The notes beneath the pieces are model-generated. The model was not told the origin of the DNA, made no database searches, and worked only from the letters and a program-made list of their open reading frames with translations. A stretch of 64,000 bases of DNA from Agrobacterium sp. RAC06 (lineage in GTDB: Bacteria; Pseudomonadota; Alphaproteobacteria; Rhizobiales; Rhizobiaceae), in the NCBI RefSeq assembly GCF_001713475.1, contig NZ_CP016499.1, forward strand, positions 2,728,001 to 2,792,000. The letters run 5' to 3'. Shown in pieces: positions 9,189-17,711 of the stretch; positions within the stretch are counted from its first letter, which is position 1; each line of letters starts with the position of its first letter. The position numbers were made by a program, and so were the translations under genes.

Positions 9189-9192
9189 TCCC

Positions 9193-10044
9193 TTGGCACC
9201 GACGAACAAGATTTCCTTCCAGGGCGACTACGGCGCCAATTCCGACATGGCCTGCCGCGACATGTTCCCCAAAATGGAGCCCCTGCCCTGCCCGACCTTC
9301 GAGGATGCCTTCGTGGCGCTGGAGACGGGAGAAGTGGATCTGGCGATGATCCCGATTGAAAATACGCTCGCCGGTCGCGTCGCCGACATCCACTACCTGC
9401 TGCCGCTGTCGCGCCTGCATATCGTCGGCGAGTATTTCATGCCGATCCGCTTCCAGCTGATGGTGCTGCCGGGCGTCAAGCTGGACGAGATCCGCACCGT
9501 TCACAGCCATATCCATGCGCTCGGCCAATGCCGCAAGATCATCCGCAGCCATGGCTGGAAGGCAGTCGTCGCCGGCGATACGGCGGGGGCTGCCAAGCTC
9601 GTTTCGGAGAAGGGCGACCGCACGATGGCAGCCCTTGCGCCGCGGCTTGCGGCACCGCTCTACGGGCTCGACATCATCGCTGAGAATGTCGAGGATTCGG
9701 AAAACAACGTCACCCGCTTCGTCGTGCTATCCCGCGACGAGGACGAGCCGAAGCGCGTGAGCGATGACGAGCACTTCATCACGACGTTCGTGTTCAACGT
9801 GCGCAACATTCCGGCAGCCCTCTACAAGGCAATGGGCGGTTTTGCGACGAACGGGGTCAACATGACCAAGCTCGAAAGCTATCAGATCGGCGGCAAGTTC
9901 ATCGCCACACAGTTCTATGCCGATATCGAGGGGCACCCGGACGATGCGCCGGTCAAGCGGGCACTGGAAGAACTGCGCTTCTTCTCCGAGAAGGTGCGCA
10001 TCCTCGGCGTCTACAAGGCGCATGAGATGCGCGGCAAGCTCTGA
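9193..10044 (+). CDS. pheA: Prephenate dehydratase
   Basis: Converts prephenate to phenylpyruvate in phenylalanine synthesis. The 283-residue monofunctional form starts with the catalytic domain (ISFQGDYGANSDMACRDMF, then IPIENTLAGRV near residue 56 and DNVTRF-like NNVTRFVVLS near residue 174) and ends with an ACT regulatory domain (TTFVFNVRNIPAAL, then the LESYQIGG motif). No chorismate mutase domain is present. The TTG at 9193, four bases after the kdsB stop, is chosen because the family begins just before KISFQG; a start inside kdsB would be far too early. Confidence 0.93.
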   Translation: MAPTNKISFQGDYGANSDMACRDMFPKMEPLPCPTFEDAFVALETGEVDLAMIPIENTLAGRVADIHYLLPLSRLHIVGEYFMPIRFQLMVLPGVKLDEIRTVHSHIHALGQCRKIIRSHGWKAVVAGDTAGAAKLVSEKGDRTMAALAPRLAAPLYGLDIIAENVEDSENNVTRFVVLSRDEDEPKRVSDDEHFITTFVFNVRNIPAALYKAMGGFATNGVNMTKLESYQIGGKFIATQFYADIEGHPDDAPVKRALEELRFFSEKVRILGVYKAHEMRGKL

Positions 10045-10060
10045 TCACTACGGTGGCGGC

Positions 10061-10106
10061 ATAGAGCGTTCCGGCGAAAAGAAGCGCCGGAACGCTCTAT
10101 TTTTTG
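10061..10106 (+). terminator. Probable terminator after pheA
   Basis: The perfect 16-bp stem beginning ATAGAGCGTTCC is followed directly by TTTTTTG on the plus strand, which makes a strong intrinsic terminator for kdsB-pheA. It is also the left half of the palindromic repeat. Confidence 0.75.
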
Positions 10107-10157
10107 TTTTCGCGCAATTCCGGCCGCAGAACCGCTACGCACTTTGGCCGGAATTGC
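10061..10157. repeat. Double palindromic intergenic repeat (rhizobial type)
   Basis: Two perfect inverted repeats in tandem fill the pheA-nudC gap. The first is a 16-bp stem (10061-10076 with 10085-10100) with an 8-base loop. The second is a 12-bp stem (GCAATTCCGGCC at 10114-10125 with GGCCGGAATTGC at 10146-10157). The second unit matches my recollection of a palindromic element scattered between genes in Rhizobium and Agrobacterium. It ends exactly at the nudC stop codon. A 13-bp match to its right end (GCCGGAATTGCTC) also occurs at 39995-40007. Confidence 0.75.
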
Positions 10158-11117
10158 TCAGTGCCGCCACTCGTACCAATCCTCGATCAGACGACGGGCG
10201 ATCGTGCCGTGGATCGGCAGGGTCCTGCCATCGGCTGAACCCTCCGACAGCATCCGGCCAATCTCGTCGCGGGTGAACCAGCGGCAGTCTTCGAGTTCGG
10301 CGGTATCGAAGGTGATGTCGAAATTCATCGCCTCGCCGTAGCAGCCGATCATCAGCTGGTGCGGCATCGGCCAAGGCTGTGAGGCGTGATAGCGGACGCG
10401 GCCGACTGTGATACCGGATTCCTCGCGTGTTTCGCGACGGACGGCGTTTTCGATCGTTTCGCCAGGCTCGACGAAACCGGCGAGCGAGGAATACATGCCT
10501 GCCGGAAAGCGCGGGCTCCGCCCCATCAGGCAGCGATCCTTCTTTTCATCGACGACCAGCATGATGGCGACCGGATCGGTGCGCGGGAAGATTTCGTGGC
10601 TGCAGGCGGTGCATTTGCGCTTGTAGCCACCGATGAGCATGTCCATCGTGCCGCCACAGCGACCGCAAAACTTGTTGTCGGCGTTCCAGCGCAGGAGGCT
10701 GAGTGCCTGGGCGACTTCGCCGAGCAGTTCGTCACCGATCAGGGCATCGCGGAAAAGCGCACGGGGGTCGGCGGGCTTGTATTGGGCGGCGAGCGCTTCC
10801 GGGGGAACATTGACGGGGACTGCAAGACGCGGCTCACCAGAGGCCTGGTGGCCGAGCAGAATGGCGTCATCGAAGTTCGGCTGGAGATCCGCGAGCTCGT
10901 AAGGGGCAAAGAGCGGATCGAGAACCTGGCCATCATGCTTCAAGACGAGCTGAGTGCCGGAGAAGGCGAGGATGTGCATGCCCTCGACCTTGAGTGCCTG
11001 CTCAAGCGAGGTCTCGTCGCGATGTTCGCTGTCACGGTCGAGCTTGTTGCCGGAAAAGGCCGTAAGTTCGCTGGGTTCAAGATGGGGGGCACGGTTGAGG
11101 AAAATCGAGTTCTTCAT
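10158..11117 (-). CDS. nudC: NADH pyrophosphatase / RNA decapping NUDIX hydrolase
   Basis: A 319-residue NudC-type enzyme that cleaves NAD(H) to NMN and AMP and can remove NAD caps from RNA. It has an N-terminal domain, a four-cysteine zinc ribbon (CGRCGG then KCTAC near residues 148-168), the Nudix box with GFVEPGET and REESG near residue 210-232, and the NADH-specific SQPWPMPHQLM motif near residue 246. The length is normal. It overlaps the HIT gene by four bases, so the two form an operon with the HIT gene first. Confidence 0.93.
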   Translation of the reverse strand: MKNSIFLNRAPHLEPSELTAFSGNKLDRDSEHRDETSLEQALKVEGMHILAFSGTQLVLKHDGQVLDPLFAPYELADLQPNFDDAILLGHQASGEPRLAVPVNVPPEALAAQYKPADPRALFRDALIGDELLGEVAQALSLLRWNADNKFCGRCGGTMDMLIGGYKRKCTACSHEIFPRTDPVAIMLVVDEKKDRCLMGRSPRFPAGMYSSLAGFVEPGETIENAVRRETREESGITVGRVRYHASQPWPMPHQLMIGCYGEAMNFDITFDTAELEDCRWFTRDEIGRMLSEGSADGRTLPIHGTIARRLIEDWYEWRH

Positions 11118-11521
11118 TGGAATGCTTCAAGTATCCTGTGCTTCATCGCCTCGAAGGCCTTTTCCTCATAGGGGACAGACTGGCCAAAGCCCCAGATGGG
11201 GCCGGGCCAATTGGGATCATTCTCGCTGCGTGCGACGACATGGACGTGAAGCTGGCGCACGATATTGCCGATGGCGGCGATGTTGATCTTGTCGGCACCG
11301 CTCACCTTCTTCAAAGCCGTCCCCACGGTCACCTGCTCGAACGCCAGCATTGCCTGATCAAGCGGGGTCAGGTCGAAGATCTCCGAGACATCCGGGCGCT
11401 GGGGGACGAGAATCAGCCAAGGCCAGCGGCTATCCCGGGCAAGCCGCAGGTCACAAAGGCCGAGTTTCAGGATCGACTCGCTGTCTCTGCCAAGACGCTC
11501 ATCCAGGGTGAATGGCTGCAC
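11114..11521 (-). CDS. HIT-family nucleotide hydrolase/transferase
   Basis: A 135-residue histidine-triad protein. The catalytic motif appears as QLHVHVVAR near residue 95, with Gln in place of the first His as in many bacterial members; a helix-strand pattern (DLRLARDSRWPWLILVP) precedes it. The enzymes hydrolyse nucleotide phosphoramidates or dinucleotides; the substrate is not known. The GTG start at 11521 is chosen because GGAGAG lies seven bases upstream and the family starts here; an open frame upstream to 11716 has no support. The stop overlaps the nudC start. Confidence 0.88.
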   Translation of the reverse strand: MQPFTLDERLGRDSESILKLGLCDLRLARDSRWPWLILVPQRPDVSEIFDLTPLDQAMLAFEQVTVGTALKKVSGADKINIAAIGNIVRQLHVHVVARSENDPNWPGPIWGFGQSVPYEEKAFEAMKHRILEAFQ

Positions 11522-11690
11522 GGTGTTTCTCTCCGCTTTGTTTTTTTCTGATGCCAGGCAATGCTGTCTGGCGATCTTGCTTTGTCGCAGGTTCTGATCG
11601 GAAAACCGCAGGACATTTTTCCGGAACCTGCTTAGCAGTTTTTTTGGCGCTTGGCTTGCATTTGGCGACGTTATTGCCGATATGTCTCCT

Positions 11691-11789
11691 TGGGAGGTTG
11701 GTGGTGGACGAGCCACTCGCCAACCGGGTCAGGTCCGGAAGGAAGCAGCCCTAACGAGCGCGGCACGGGTCATCGTGCCAGCCTCCCAC
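11691..11789 (+). ncRNA. ffs: Signal recognition particle RNA (small bacterial 4.5S type)
   Basis: The universally conserved SRP apical hairpin is seen at 11727-11754, with GGTCAGGTCCGGAAGGAAGC and the tail CAGCCCTAA forming the asymmetric and symmetric loops that bind Ffh. The outer ends pair (TGGGAGG at 11691 with CCTCCCA ending near 11788), giving a ~100-nt hairpin. It lies just upstream of dnaX, as in many alphaproteobacteria. The exact ends are estimated from the pairing. Confidence 0.93.
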
Positions 11790-11869
11790 CTCATCTTCAT
11801 TTCCGGCCTTTGTTTCCAACACGGGCCGTGCCATGCCCGGAGCCGGGCGACGGGGAAGCTGGCAACGCG

Positions 11870-13750
11870 ATGAGCGATTTCGAGCCGACTGCAGAGGCCA
11901 AGCCCGCCCCCGGCGGCTACCGCGTTCTCGCCCGCAAATATCGCCCAAAGGATTTCACGGACCTGATGGTCGGCCAGGAGCCGATGGTACGAACGCTGAC
12001 AAATGCGTTCGAAACCGGCCGCATCGCCCAGGCCTATATGCTGACCGGCGTGCGCGGGGTGGGCAAGACGACCACGGCCCGTATTCTGGCGCGTGCACTG
12101 AATTACAAGACCGCTGAGATCGACAAGCCGACGATCGACCTTCGCGTCCCCGGCGAACATTGCCAGGCGATCATGGAAGGCCGGCATGTCGACGTGATCG
12201 AGATGGATGCGGCATCGCATACCGGTATCGACGATATCAGAGAGATCATCGAGCAGGTGCGCTACCGCCCGGTTTCGGCGCGCTACAAGGTCTACATCAT
12301 CGACGAAGTGCACATGCTGTCGACGGCGGCCTTCAACGGGCTGCTGAAGACGCTCGAAGAGCCGCCGGAGCATGTGAAGTTCATTTTCGCGACGACCGAA
12401 ATCCGCAAGGTCCCGATCACCGTGCTCTCCCGCTGCCAGCGCTTCGACCTGCGCCGCATCAGTGCGGGGGATCTTGTCGGGCTGTTTTCGACCATTGCGT
12501 CGAAGGAAGGCATCGAGGCGGACGAAGACGCGCTGGCGATGATTGCGCGTGCTGCAGAAGGCTCGGCACGTGACGGGCTCTCGCTGCTCGACCAGGCGAT
12601 CGCCCACGGCAGCGGCGTGGTGCATGCCGATGCCGTGCGTTCCATGCTGGGTCTTGCAGACCGGGCCCGTATCGTCGACCTTTTCGACCATATCGTGCGC
12701 GGTGATGTGGCAGCAGCCCTTTCCGAATTCGGCAGCCAGTATGAGGCGGGTGCCAACCCGACCGTGGTGCTGACCGATCTTGCCGATTTCACCCATCTGG
12801 TGACCCGGCTCAAATACATTCCCTCAGCCGCACAGGATCCCTCGCTTTCCGAAGTCGAGCGCGTGCGCGGCGCCGACCTCGCAGAGAACGTGGCAGTGAC
12901 GACGCTGTCGCGCATGTGGCAGATGCTGCTCAAGGGCATCCCGGAAGCGGAGGCCTCGTCGCGACCGGCAGGTGCTGCCGAGATGGTGCTGATCCGGCTT
13001 GCGCATGCCGCCCATCTGCCCTCGCCCGAAGATGCTGCGCGACGCCTGCTCGAATTGTCGAATGGTGAAGGTGGCGGAGATCGCGCGCCTTCTGCGCCGC
13101 GGCCGAATGGCGGCGGCGGTGGGGCCTCGATGGCGATGCGCGTGCAGGCCGTGGGCCAACCCTCGCAGGATAGCGCCCCGCGCCCGGCAATGAGCCAACC
13201 GGTTGCGCATCTGCAGAGTGTGCCGGCTGGTGATGCGCTGCCGCAAGCGATGGAGCGGCGGGAAGCCAAGGCCGAGGAAGCGCCGGTCCCGGGCGTTCGC
13301 GTTGAGACACTCGACGATATCGCTGATCTCTGCACCAAGAACCGGGCGCCCGTGTTGCGGGCTCAGCTTCGTCAGTTCGTGCATCTTGTGAAGATCGAGC
13401 CGGGCCGGCTGGAGATTCGCCTCGAATCGCAATGCCCGCCTGGTATCGTCAACGAGCTGAAGATGAAGCTCAGCGAGTGGACCGGCATCACCTGGTGGGT
13501 GACGCTGTCCAACGAGGCGGGCGCGCCGACTCTGGTCGAAGTCGAAAAGACGACGCGCGAAGCGCGGCTAGTCGATGCGCGGCAGGACCCGGATGTCGCG
13601 GCGATCCTCGCACGCTTTCCCGGCGCCAAGGTGACCGACGTGCGGATCAAGGCAGCTGCGATCGAGGACGACGACATCGTGGCGGCACCGCCGGCAGCAG
13701 CCGAATCCGCCGAGGGCGACATCCTGCCGGGCGACGACATCGAATTCTAG
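11870..13750 (+). CDS. dnaX: DNA polymerase III subunit gamma/tau
   Basis: The clamp-loader ATPase of the replicase. The 626-residue protein has Walker A GVRGVGKT at about residues 60-67, Walker B IIDEVHML near 143-150 and the SRC motif in LSRCQRF. The four zinc-binding cysteines found after Walker A in E. coli DnaX are reduced to one (C98 in GEHCQAIMEG). After residue ~370 comes a variable Ala/Pro-rich linker and a C-terminal tau domain. The start MSDFEP at 11870 is chosen because the upstream frame runs through the SRP RNA. It is followed by ybaB. Confidence 0.95.
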   Translation: MSDFEPTAEAKPAPGGYRVLARKYRPKDFTDLMVGQEPMVRTLTNAFETGRIAQAYMLTGVRGVGKTTTARILARALNYKTAEIDKPTIDLRVPGEHCQAIMEGRHVDVIEMDAASHTGIDDIREIIEQVRYRPVSARYKVYIIDEVHMLSTAAFNGLLKTLEEPPEHVKFIFATTEIRKVPITVLSRCQRFDLRRISAGDLVGLFSTIASKEGIEADEDALAMIARAAEGSARDGLSLLDQAIAHGSGVVHADAVRSMLGLADRARIVDLFDHIVRGDVAAALSEFGSQYEAGANPTVVLTDLADFTHLVTRLKYIPSAAQDPSLSEVERVRGADLAENVAVTTLSRMWQMLLKGIPEAEASSRPAGAAEMVLIRLAHAAHLPSPEDAARRLLELSNGEGGGDRAPSAPRPNGGGGGASMAMRVQAVGQPSQDSAPRPAMSQPVAHLQSVPAGDALPQAMERREAKAEEAPVPGVRVETLDDIADLCTKNRAPVLRAQLRQFVHLVKIEPGRLEIRLESQCPPGIVNELKMKLSEWTGITWWVTLSNEAGAPTLVEVEKTTREARLVDARQDPDVAAILARFPGAKVTDVRIKAAAIEDDDIVAAPPAAAESAEGDILPGDDIEF

Positions 13751-13798
13751 GGCTGACGCCCTTGCCGCAGAACACGACAACAATCCAAGGAGACGACG

Positions 13799-14122
13799 AT
13801 GCGCGACATCAAGGGCATGATGGGCAAGGTCAAGGAAATGCAGTCCAAGATGGAGAAGATGCAGGAAGAGATTGCTGCACTCGAAATCGAAGGCAAGTCT
13901 GGTGGCGGCATGGTGACCGTTGTCCTGAGCGGCAAGGGCGAGATGCGCAGCATCAAGATCGATCCGTCACTGTTTAAGGAAGACGATGTCGAGATCCTCG
14001 AAGACCTGATCGTTGCCGCCCATAAGGATGCCAAGGACAAGGGCGAAGCCCAGGCGCAGGAAAAGATGGCGGCACTGACCGCCGGCATTCCGCTGCCGCC
14101 GGGCATGAAGTTCCCGTTCTGA
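13799..14122 (+). CDS. YbaB/EbfC nucleoid-associated protein
   Basis: A 107-residue homodimeric DNA-binding protein that often sits between dnaX and recR. An N-terminal helix rich in Met/Lys/Glu ([17 protein letters not shown]) is followed by the beta-region with [15 protein letters not shown] and the motif DPSLF, ending with a helix and [10 protein letters not shown]. It is 48 bp downstream of dnaX with AAGGAGACGACG as its ribosome site, so it is cotranscribed. Here recR is separated from it by two minus-strand genes. Confidence 0.92.
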   Translation: MRDIKGMMGKVKEMQSKMEKMQEEIAALEIEGKSGGGMVTVVLSGKGEMRSIKIDPSLFKEDDVEILEDLIVAAHKDAKDKGEAQAQEKMAALTAGIPLPPGMKFPF

Positions 14123-14142
14123 TCAAGCAGTTCATTCTGCTC

Positions 14143-14183
14143 GAAAAAGGTGATCGGGTCTGTCAGCGATAGACCCGATCACC
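14143..14183 (-). terminator. Intrinsic terminator overlapping the end of the hydrolase gene
   Basis: A perfect 13-bp inverted repeat (GGTGATCGGGTCT at 14149-14161 with AGACCCGATCACC at 14171-14183) has a 9-base loop that contains the hydrolase stop codon. On the minus strand the stem is followed by TTTTTCG, so it should end the hydrolase transcript. The right arm is coding sequence for the last residues. Confidence 0.75.
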
Positions 14184-15053
14184 CCAAGGATTCTCCCCTT
14201 CGCGTAGAAACACCAGGCTCTCATTCCAGAAGCCACCCTCATGGCGGGCGTGGAAGAGATCGAAGTGACCGATACGGTCAAAACCGAGGTCTTGTGGTGC
14301 GAGCAGCACCTTGGTCACCGCCGCGCGGCGATAGTAACGCATCGCACGATCTATTGCCTTCGGCGTCGCGATCTCGTCATCCGACATGGCGACACTGAGG
14401 ATCGGGCAGGCTGCGGTGGCGAACCGGTCGCGCATGACTTCGGCCGCCTCTCGCGACAGGCCCTGTTCCGCCCGGCCCTGCTGCAGCCCCCAGCCATAGG
14501 CGACCCCTTTCGGCAAATCCTCCAGCCAACCCAGGCGCTTGCCGGGAAAATGGCCGAGTGCAAGGGTAATGGCCGGCATCGCGACATGCCATTTCAAAAA
14601 GAGCGGCAGGCGTCGTGCTGGCAGATAGTCCCCCCAGTAGCCATACTGGCCGCCGACCGAAAGCATGGCCGAGACGCGCCCGACTGCCGGCGAATAGCCC
14701 GGCAGGAAGCCGCCGATGCTGTGGCCAACGACGAGGACGCGTCCCGTCTTGTCCTCCTGCAGCGCTTGGCGCAGCGCGGCATCGAAATCCTGCTCGCCCC
14801 ATTGGCGCCAGGTGAAGGTCGATCCTTTAAGGCTTTCGGGACGGGAGAGCCCTATACCGCGATAATCATAGGTGAGGACGGAAAAGCCGTTTGCCGCGAG
14901 GTAGGCGGCATAGCGATGGTAATAGCGGGCCTGGACGCCAGTTGCCGGATTGACGATGACGGTCCCGACAGGCGCTCCGTCAGCGGATCGCCACCAATGA
15001 CCGGTCAGCCGCACGCCATCGGCTGCGGTCAGCTCTGTTCTCCTCGGGTCCAT
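14163..15053 (-). CDS. Alpha/beta-hydrolase fold protein
   Basis: A 296-residue cytosolic hydrolase. The nucleophile elbow is GHSIGG near residue 117, preceded by the oxyanion/Rossmann-like strand GFSVLTYDYRGIG. A likely catalytic Asp is in AMSDDEIATP and the His in RIGHFDLF. The substrate is unknown; relatives are poorly characterised esterases or acylaminopeptidases. It lies on the opposite strand to dnaX-ybaB and recR, together with the MOSC gene 80 bp upstream, and may be cotranscribed with it. Confidence 0.82.
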   Translation of the reverse strand: MDPRRTELTAADGVRLTGHWWRSADGAPVGTVIVNPATGVQARYYHRYAAYLAANGFSVLTYDYRGIGLSRPESLKGSTFTWRQWGEQDFDAALRQALQEDKTGRVLVVGHSIGGFLPGYSPAVGRVSAMLSVGGQYGYWGDYLPARRLPLFLKWHVAMPAITLALGHFPGKRLGWLEDLPKGVAYGWGLQQGRAEQGLSREAAEVMRDRFATAACPILSVAMSDDEIATPKAIDRAMRYYRRAAVTKVLLAPQDLGFDRIGHFDLFHARHEGGFWNESLVFLREGENPWGDRVYR

Positions 15054-15133
15054 CGCTCCTCCAAGCGGGCGGCATGATGGCGAGAAGCATGGGGCGGGTA
15101 AAGCCGGGCGGCTTTACGACCTTTGGCGGAGGC

Positions 15134-15754
15134 TCACATCTCGCCGGCGCGGATCGCGTCCCTGACCTTGTAGTGGACGGGTGCGGCGAGATAACGGGCG
15201 CGATCGGTCTCGCTCAGCTTGCGGCCAAAGGTCGCCATCATCTCGCGCATCGTCACGCGGTCGCCGCTCCAGGGCGTGAATTCTACGGCCTGGCCGGCTT
15301 CGACCATGCCACCCAGAAGGACGCGTGCATAGGCGCCCGGGCGGGCTGCGCGGGTGTAGCGCTTGACGATGGTCGGATCGCCCATCTTGGCGGCGAAGGT
15401 GGCGCAGGGCATGCGGGCGGAGGTGACTTCAAGAAGCACTTCGCCGATCGCCAGCCTGTCGCCGGCCCCCAACTGGGCGCTTTCCAGGCCTTCGATCACG
15501 AGGTTCTCGCCGAACGTGCCATAGGGCAGATCGCGGCCGAGCTCGGCCTGCCACCAGTCGAGATCGATGGAGCCCTCGATATAGACGGCCTGATCGACGC
15601 CGCCATGGTGTTTGCGATTGAGGATGGCGTCTCCGACGAGGCCTTCGGCATCGACCATGATCGGACCCTGGATGGCGAGCTTGTTGATGCCGGTCTTGTA
15701 TTTCTTCCCCGGCAGGATCTCGGGTCGACCAAGGCAGACGGCGAGGATTTTCAT
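15134..15754 (-). CDS. MOSC-domain protein (YiiM type)
   Basis: A 206-residue stand-alone MOSC domain protein, related to the molybdenum-cofactor sulfurase C-terminal domain and to YiiM, which reduces N-hydroxylated compounds. It shows the early [15 protein letters not shown] segment near residue 37, GTFGENL near residue 78 and the conserved cysteine in ARMPCATF near residue 117, which would bind the molybdenum cofactor. The start at 15754 fits the MKILAVCLG opening strand. It is divergent from recR with a 56-bp gap. Confidence 0.85.
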   Translation of the reverse strand: MKILAVCLGRPEILPGKKYKTGINKLAIQGPIMVDAEGLVGDAILNRKHHGGVDQAVYIEGSIDLDWWQAELGRDLPYGTFGENLVIEGLESAQLGAGDRLAIGEVLLEVTSARMPCATFAAKMGDPTIVKRYTRAARPGAYARVLLGGMVEAGQAVEFTPWSGDRVTMREMMATFGRKLSETDRARYLAAPVHYKVRDAIRAGEM

Positions 15755-15810
15755 CTGGGGCGCTCCTTCGGCGATTCCGTTTGGCGTCTATATGGGCTAG
15801 AAACGCCGCC

Positions 15811-16416
15811 ATGGCAAAACGAGTCACCGGCCCCGAAATCGAGAAACTCATCCAACTCCTGGCGAAAGTCCCGGGGCTTGGACCACGCTCGGCACGGCGT
15901 GCAGCACTGCATCTGATCAAGAAGAAGGATCAGCTTCTCGGCCCCTTAGGTCACGCCATGGGCGAGGCCTATGACAAGGTGAAAATCTGCTCCTGCTGCG
16001 GCAATGTCGACACCGTCGATCCGTGCACCGTCTGCACTGACGTCGCTCGCGACCAGTCTGTCATCATCGTCGTCGAGGACGTCTCAGACCTCTGGGCACT
16101 GGAGCGCGCAGCCGCGATGAATGCCGCCTATCACGTGCTGGGGGGCACGTTGTCGCCACTCGACGGGATCGGGCCTGATGATCTCAACATCAAGGGGCTG
16201 ATCGACCGGGTAGCGAAAGGCGGGGTCCGCGAGATCATTATCGCTGTTAATGCGACCGTCGAGGGGCAGACCACAGCACACTATATAACCGACCACCTGA
16301 CAGGGCTTGATGTGAAGATCACGCGGCTTGCCCATGGCGTACCTGTCGGTGGCGAGCTCGACTATCTGGACGAGGGAACACTGTCTGCGGCGATCAGGGC
16401 ACGCACTGCAATCTGA
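15811..16416 (+). CDS. recR: Recombination protein RecR
   Basis: RecR forms a ring clamp with RecF/RecO to load RecA at gaps. The 201-residue length is exact for the family. It has the helix-hairpin-helix [15 protein letters not shown] near residue 23, the four-cysteine zinc finger (CSCCGN then CTVC near residues 57-72) and a Toprim domain starting at [10 protein letters not shown]. The start MAKRVTG is chosen because the upstream TTG at 15781 would add a non-conserved extension. Confidence 0.96.
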   Translation: MAKRVTGPEIEKLIQLLAKVPGLGPRSARRAALHLIKKKDQLLGPLGHAMGEAYDKVKICSCCGNVDTVDPCTVCTDVARDQSVIIVVEDVSDLWALERAAAMNAAYHVLGGTLSPLDGIGPDDLNIKGLIDRVAKGGVREIIIAVNATVEGQTTAHYITDHLTGLDVKITRLAHGVPVGGELDYLDEGTLSAAIRARTAI

Positions 16417-16439
16417 CTGTATTCCGGGAGGAACGATCG

Positions 16440-17702
16440 ATGGCACGACTTCGAAAGCCGTTTCGCTTGATACTGACCACCGTTTCACTGGTTCTGGCCG
16501 GGAGTTTCGCCTCGTCGGCCGCCGCCGCGTCGCGCAGCGCCGTCGAGGCACAGTTCCGGCAATGGATCGCCAGCGACCTTTGGCGCGCCGCTCAGGAAGG
16601 CGGGATCAGCAAGGAGATATTCGACCGGACGCTTCAGAACGTCCAGCTGAACTGGGACCTGCCTGATCTCGTGCCTCCGGGCACAGCGCCGCCTAGGGAG
16701 CGCACGCAGAGCCAGGCAGAGTTCAGCTCACCAGCCTCCTATTTCAACGAAAAGCGACTTCAGGGACTGGCCGCGACCGGTCGGACCCTGGCAAGTCAGC
16801 ATGCGGCGACACTGCGCAAGGTCGAGGCGACCTATGGCGTTCCCGGCTCGATCATCGTTGCGATCTGGGGCCGCGAGTCGGGTTATGGCCGGGCAAAGCT
16901 GCCGCATCCGGCGATCGACGTGCTGGCGACCAAGGCCTTCATGTCGACGCGCAGGCCGATGTTTCAGCAGGAGCTGATTTCGGCGCTGCATATCGTCGAA
17001 AGCGGGGATGTCAGTGCCGAGAAGCTTATGGGCTCCTGGGCGGGGGCTTTGGGACAGCCGCAGTTCATGCCGGGAAGCTACCTGAAATACGCCGTCGATT
17101 TCGACGGCGACGGCAAGCGCGACATCTGGAATTCGGTGCCGGATACATTGGCATCCATAGCCAACTATCTGGTGAAGAGCGGCTGGCAGAGGGGTCGCGA
17201 CTGGGGTTACGAGATCACCATTCCCGACGGCGTTTCCTGTGCTCAGGAAGGTCCGGACAGAGCAAAGGCGGTGTCGGCCTGGGCAAGCGGCGGGCTGACC
17301 CGGATTTCTGGTCGAGCATTCCCTTCGTCGGAGGCGTCTCAGCCGGCGATGATGCTGGTGCCGGCCGGCACCTATGGTCCGGAATTCCTGGTGACGCCGA
17401 ATTTCTACGTGCTCAAGGAATACAACAATTCCGACCTCTATGCCTTGTTCATCGGCAATCTCGCTGACCGGATTGCGAGCGGTGGCGGTGCGTTCAAGGC
17501 GCCCTGGGGCGATGTCGGCAAGATGCTGCGCTCGGATGTGCTTGCCATGCAGCAGGCGCTGGTGGCGCAAGGCTATGATGTCGGCAAGGTGGATGGCCTG
17601 CCCGGTTTCAAGACGCGGAGGTCGCTCGGCGAATGGCAGGCGAAGAACGGGATGAAACCCAGCTGCTATCCGAGTGCAGACCTCAAGGCCAAGCTGCGCT
17701 GA
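16440..17702 (+). CDS. Lytic murein transglycosylase (MltB-like) with peptidoglycan-binding domain
   Basis: A 420-residue exported enzyme that cuts the glycan strand to give 1,6-anhydro-muropeptides. A signal peptide (about residues 8-31, ending SAAAA) precedes the SLT_2 domain, whose catalytic Glu is in IWGRESGYG near residue 143; GALGQPQFMPGSY follows near 201. A C-terminal PG_binding_1 domain (LAMQQALVAQGYDVGKVDG) covers the last ~60 residues. GGGAGG lies nine bases before the ATG at 16440. It may be cotranscribed with recR, 23 bp upstream. Confidence 0.92.
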   Translation: MARLRKPFRLILTTVSLVLAGSFASSAAAASRSAVEAQFRQWIASDLWRAAQEGGISKEIFDRTLQNVQLNWDLPDLVPPGTAPPRERTQSQAEFSSPASYFNEKRLQGLAATGRTLASQHAATLRKVEATYGVPGSIIVAIWGRESGYGRAKLPHPAIDVLATKAFMSTRRPMFQQELISALHIVESGDVSAEKLMGSWAGALGQPQFMPGSYLKYAVDFDGDGKRDIWNSVPDTLASIANYLVKSGWQRGRDWGYEITIPDGVSCAQEGPDRAKAVSAWASGGLTRISGRAFPSSEASQPAMMLVPAGTYGPEFLVTPNFYVLKEYNNSDLYALFIGNLADRIASGGGAFKAPWGDVGKMLRSDVLAMQQALVAQGYDVGKVDGLPGFKTRRSLGEWQAKNGMKPSCYPSADLKAKLR

Positions 17703-17711
17703 GACCCGCCA

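Noticed and set aside
11522..11716. An N-terminal extension of the HIT protein
   Set aside because: The upstream frame lacks conservation features and the GTG at 11521 has a well-placed GGAGAG; the family length fits 135 residues.
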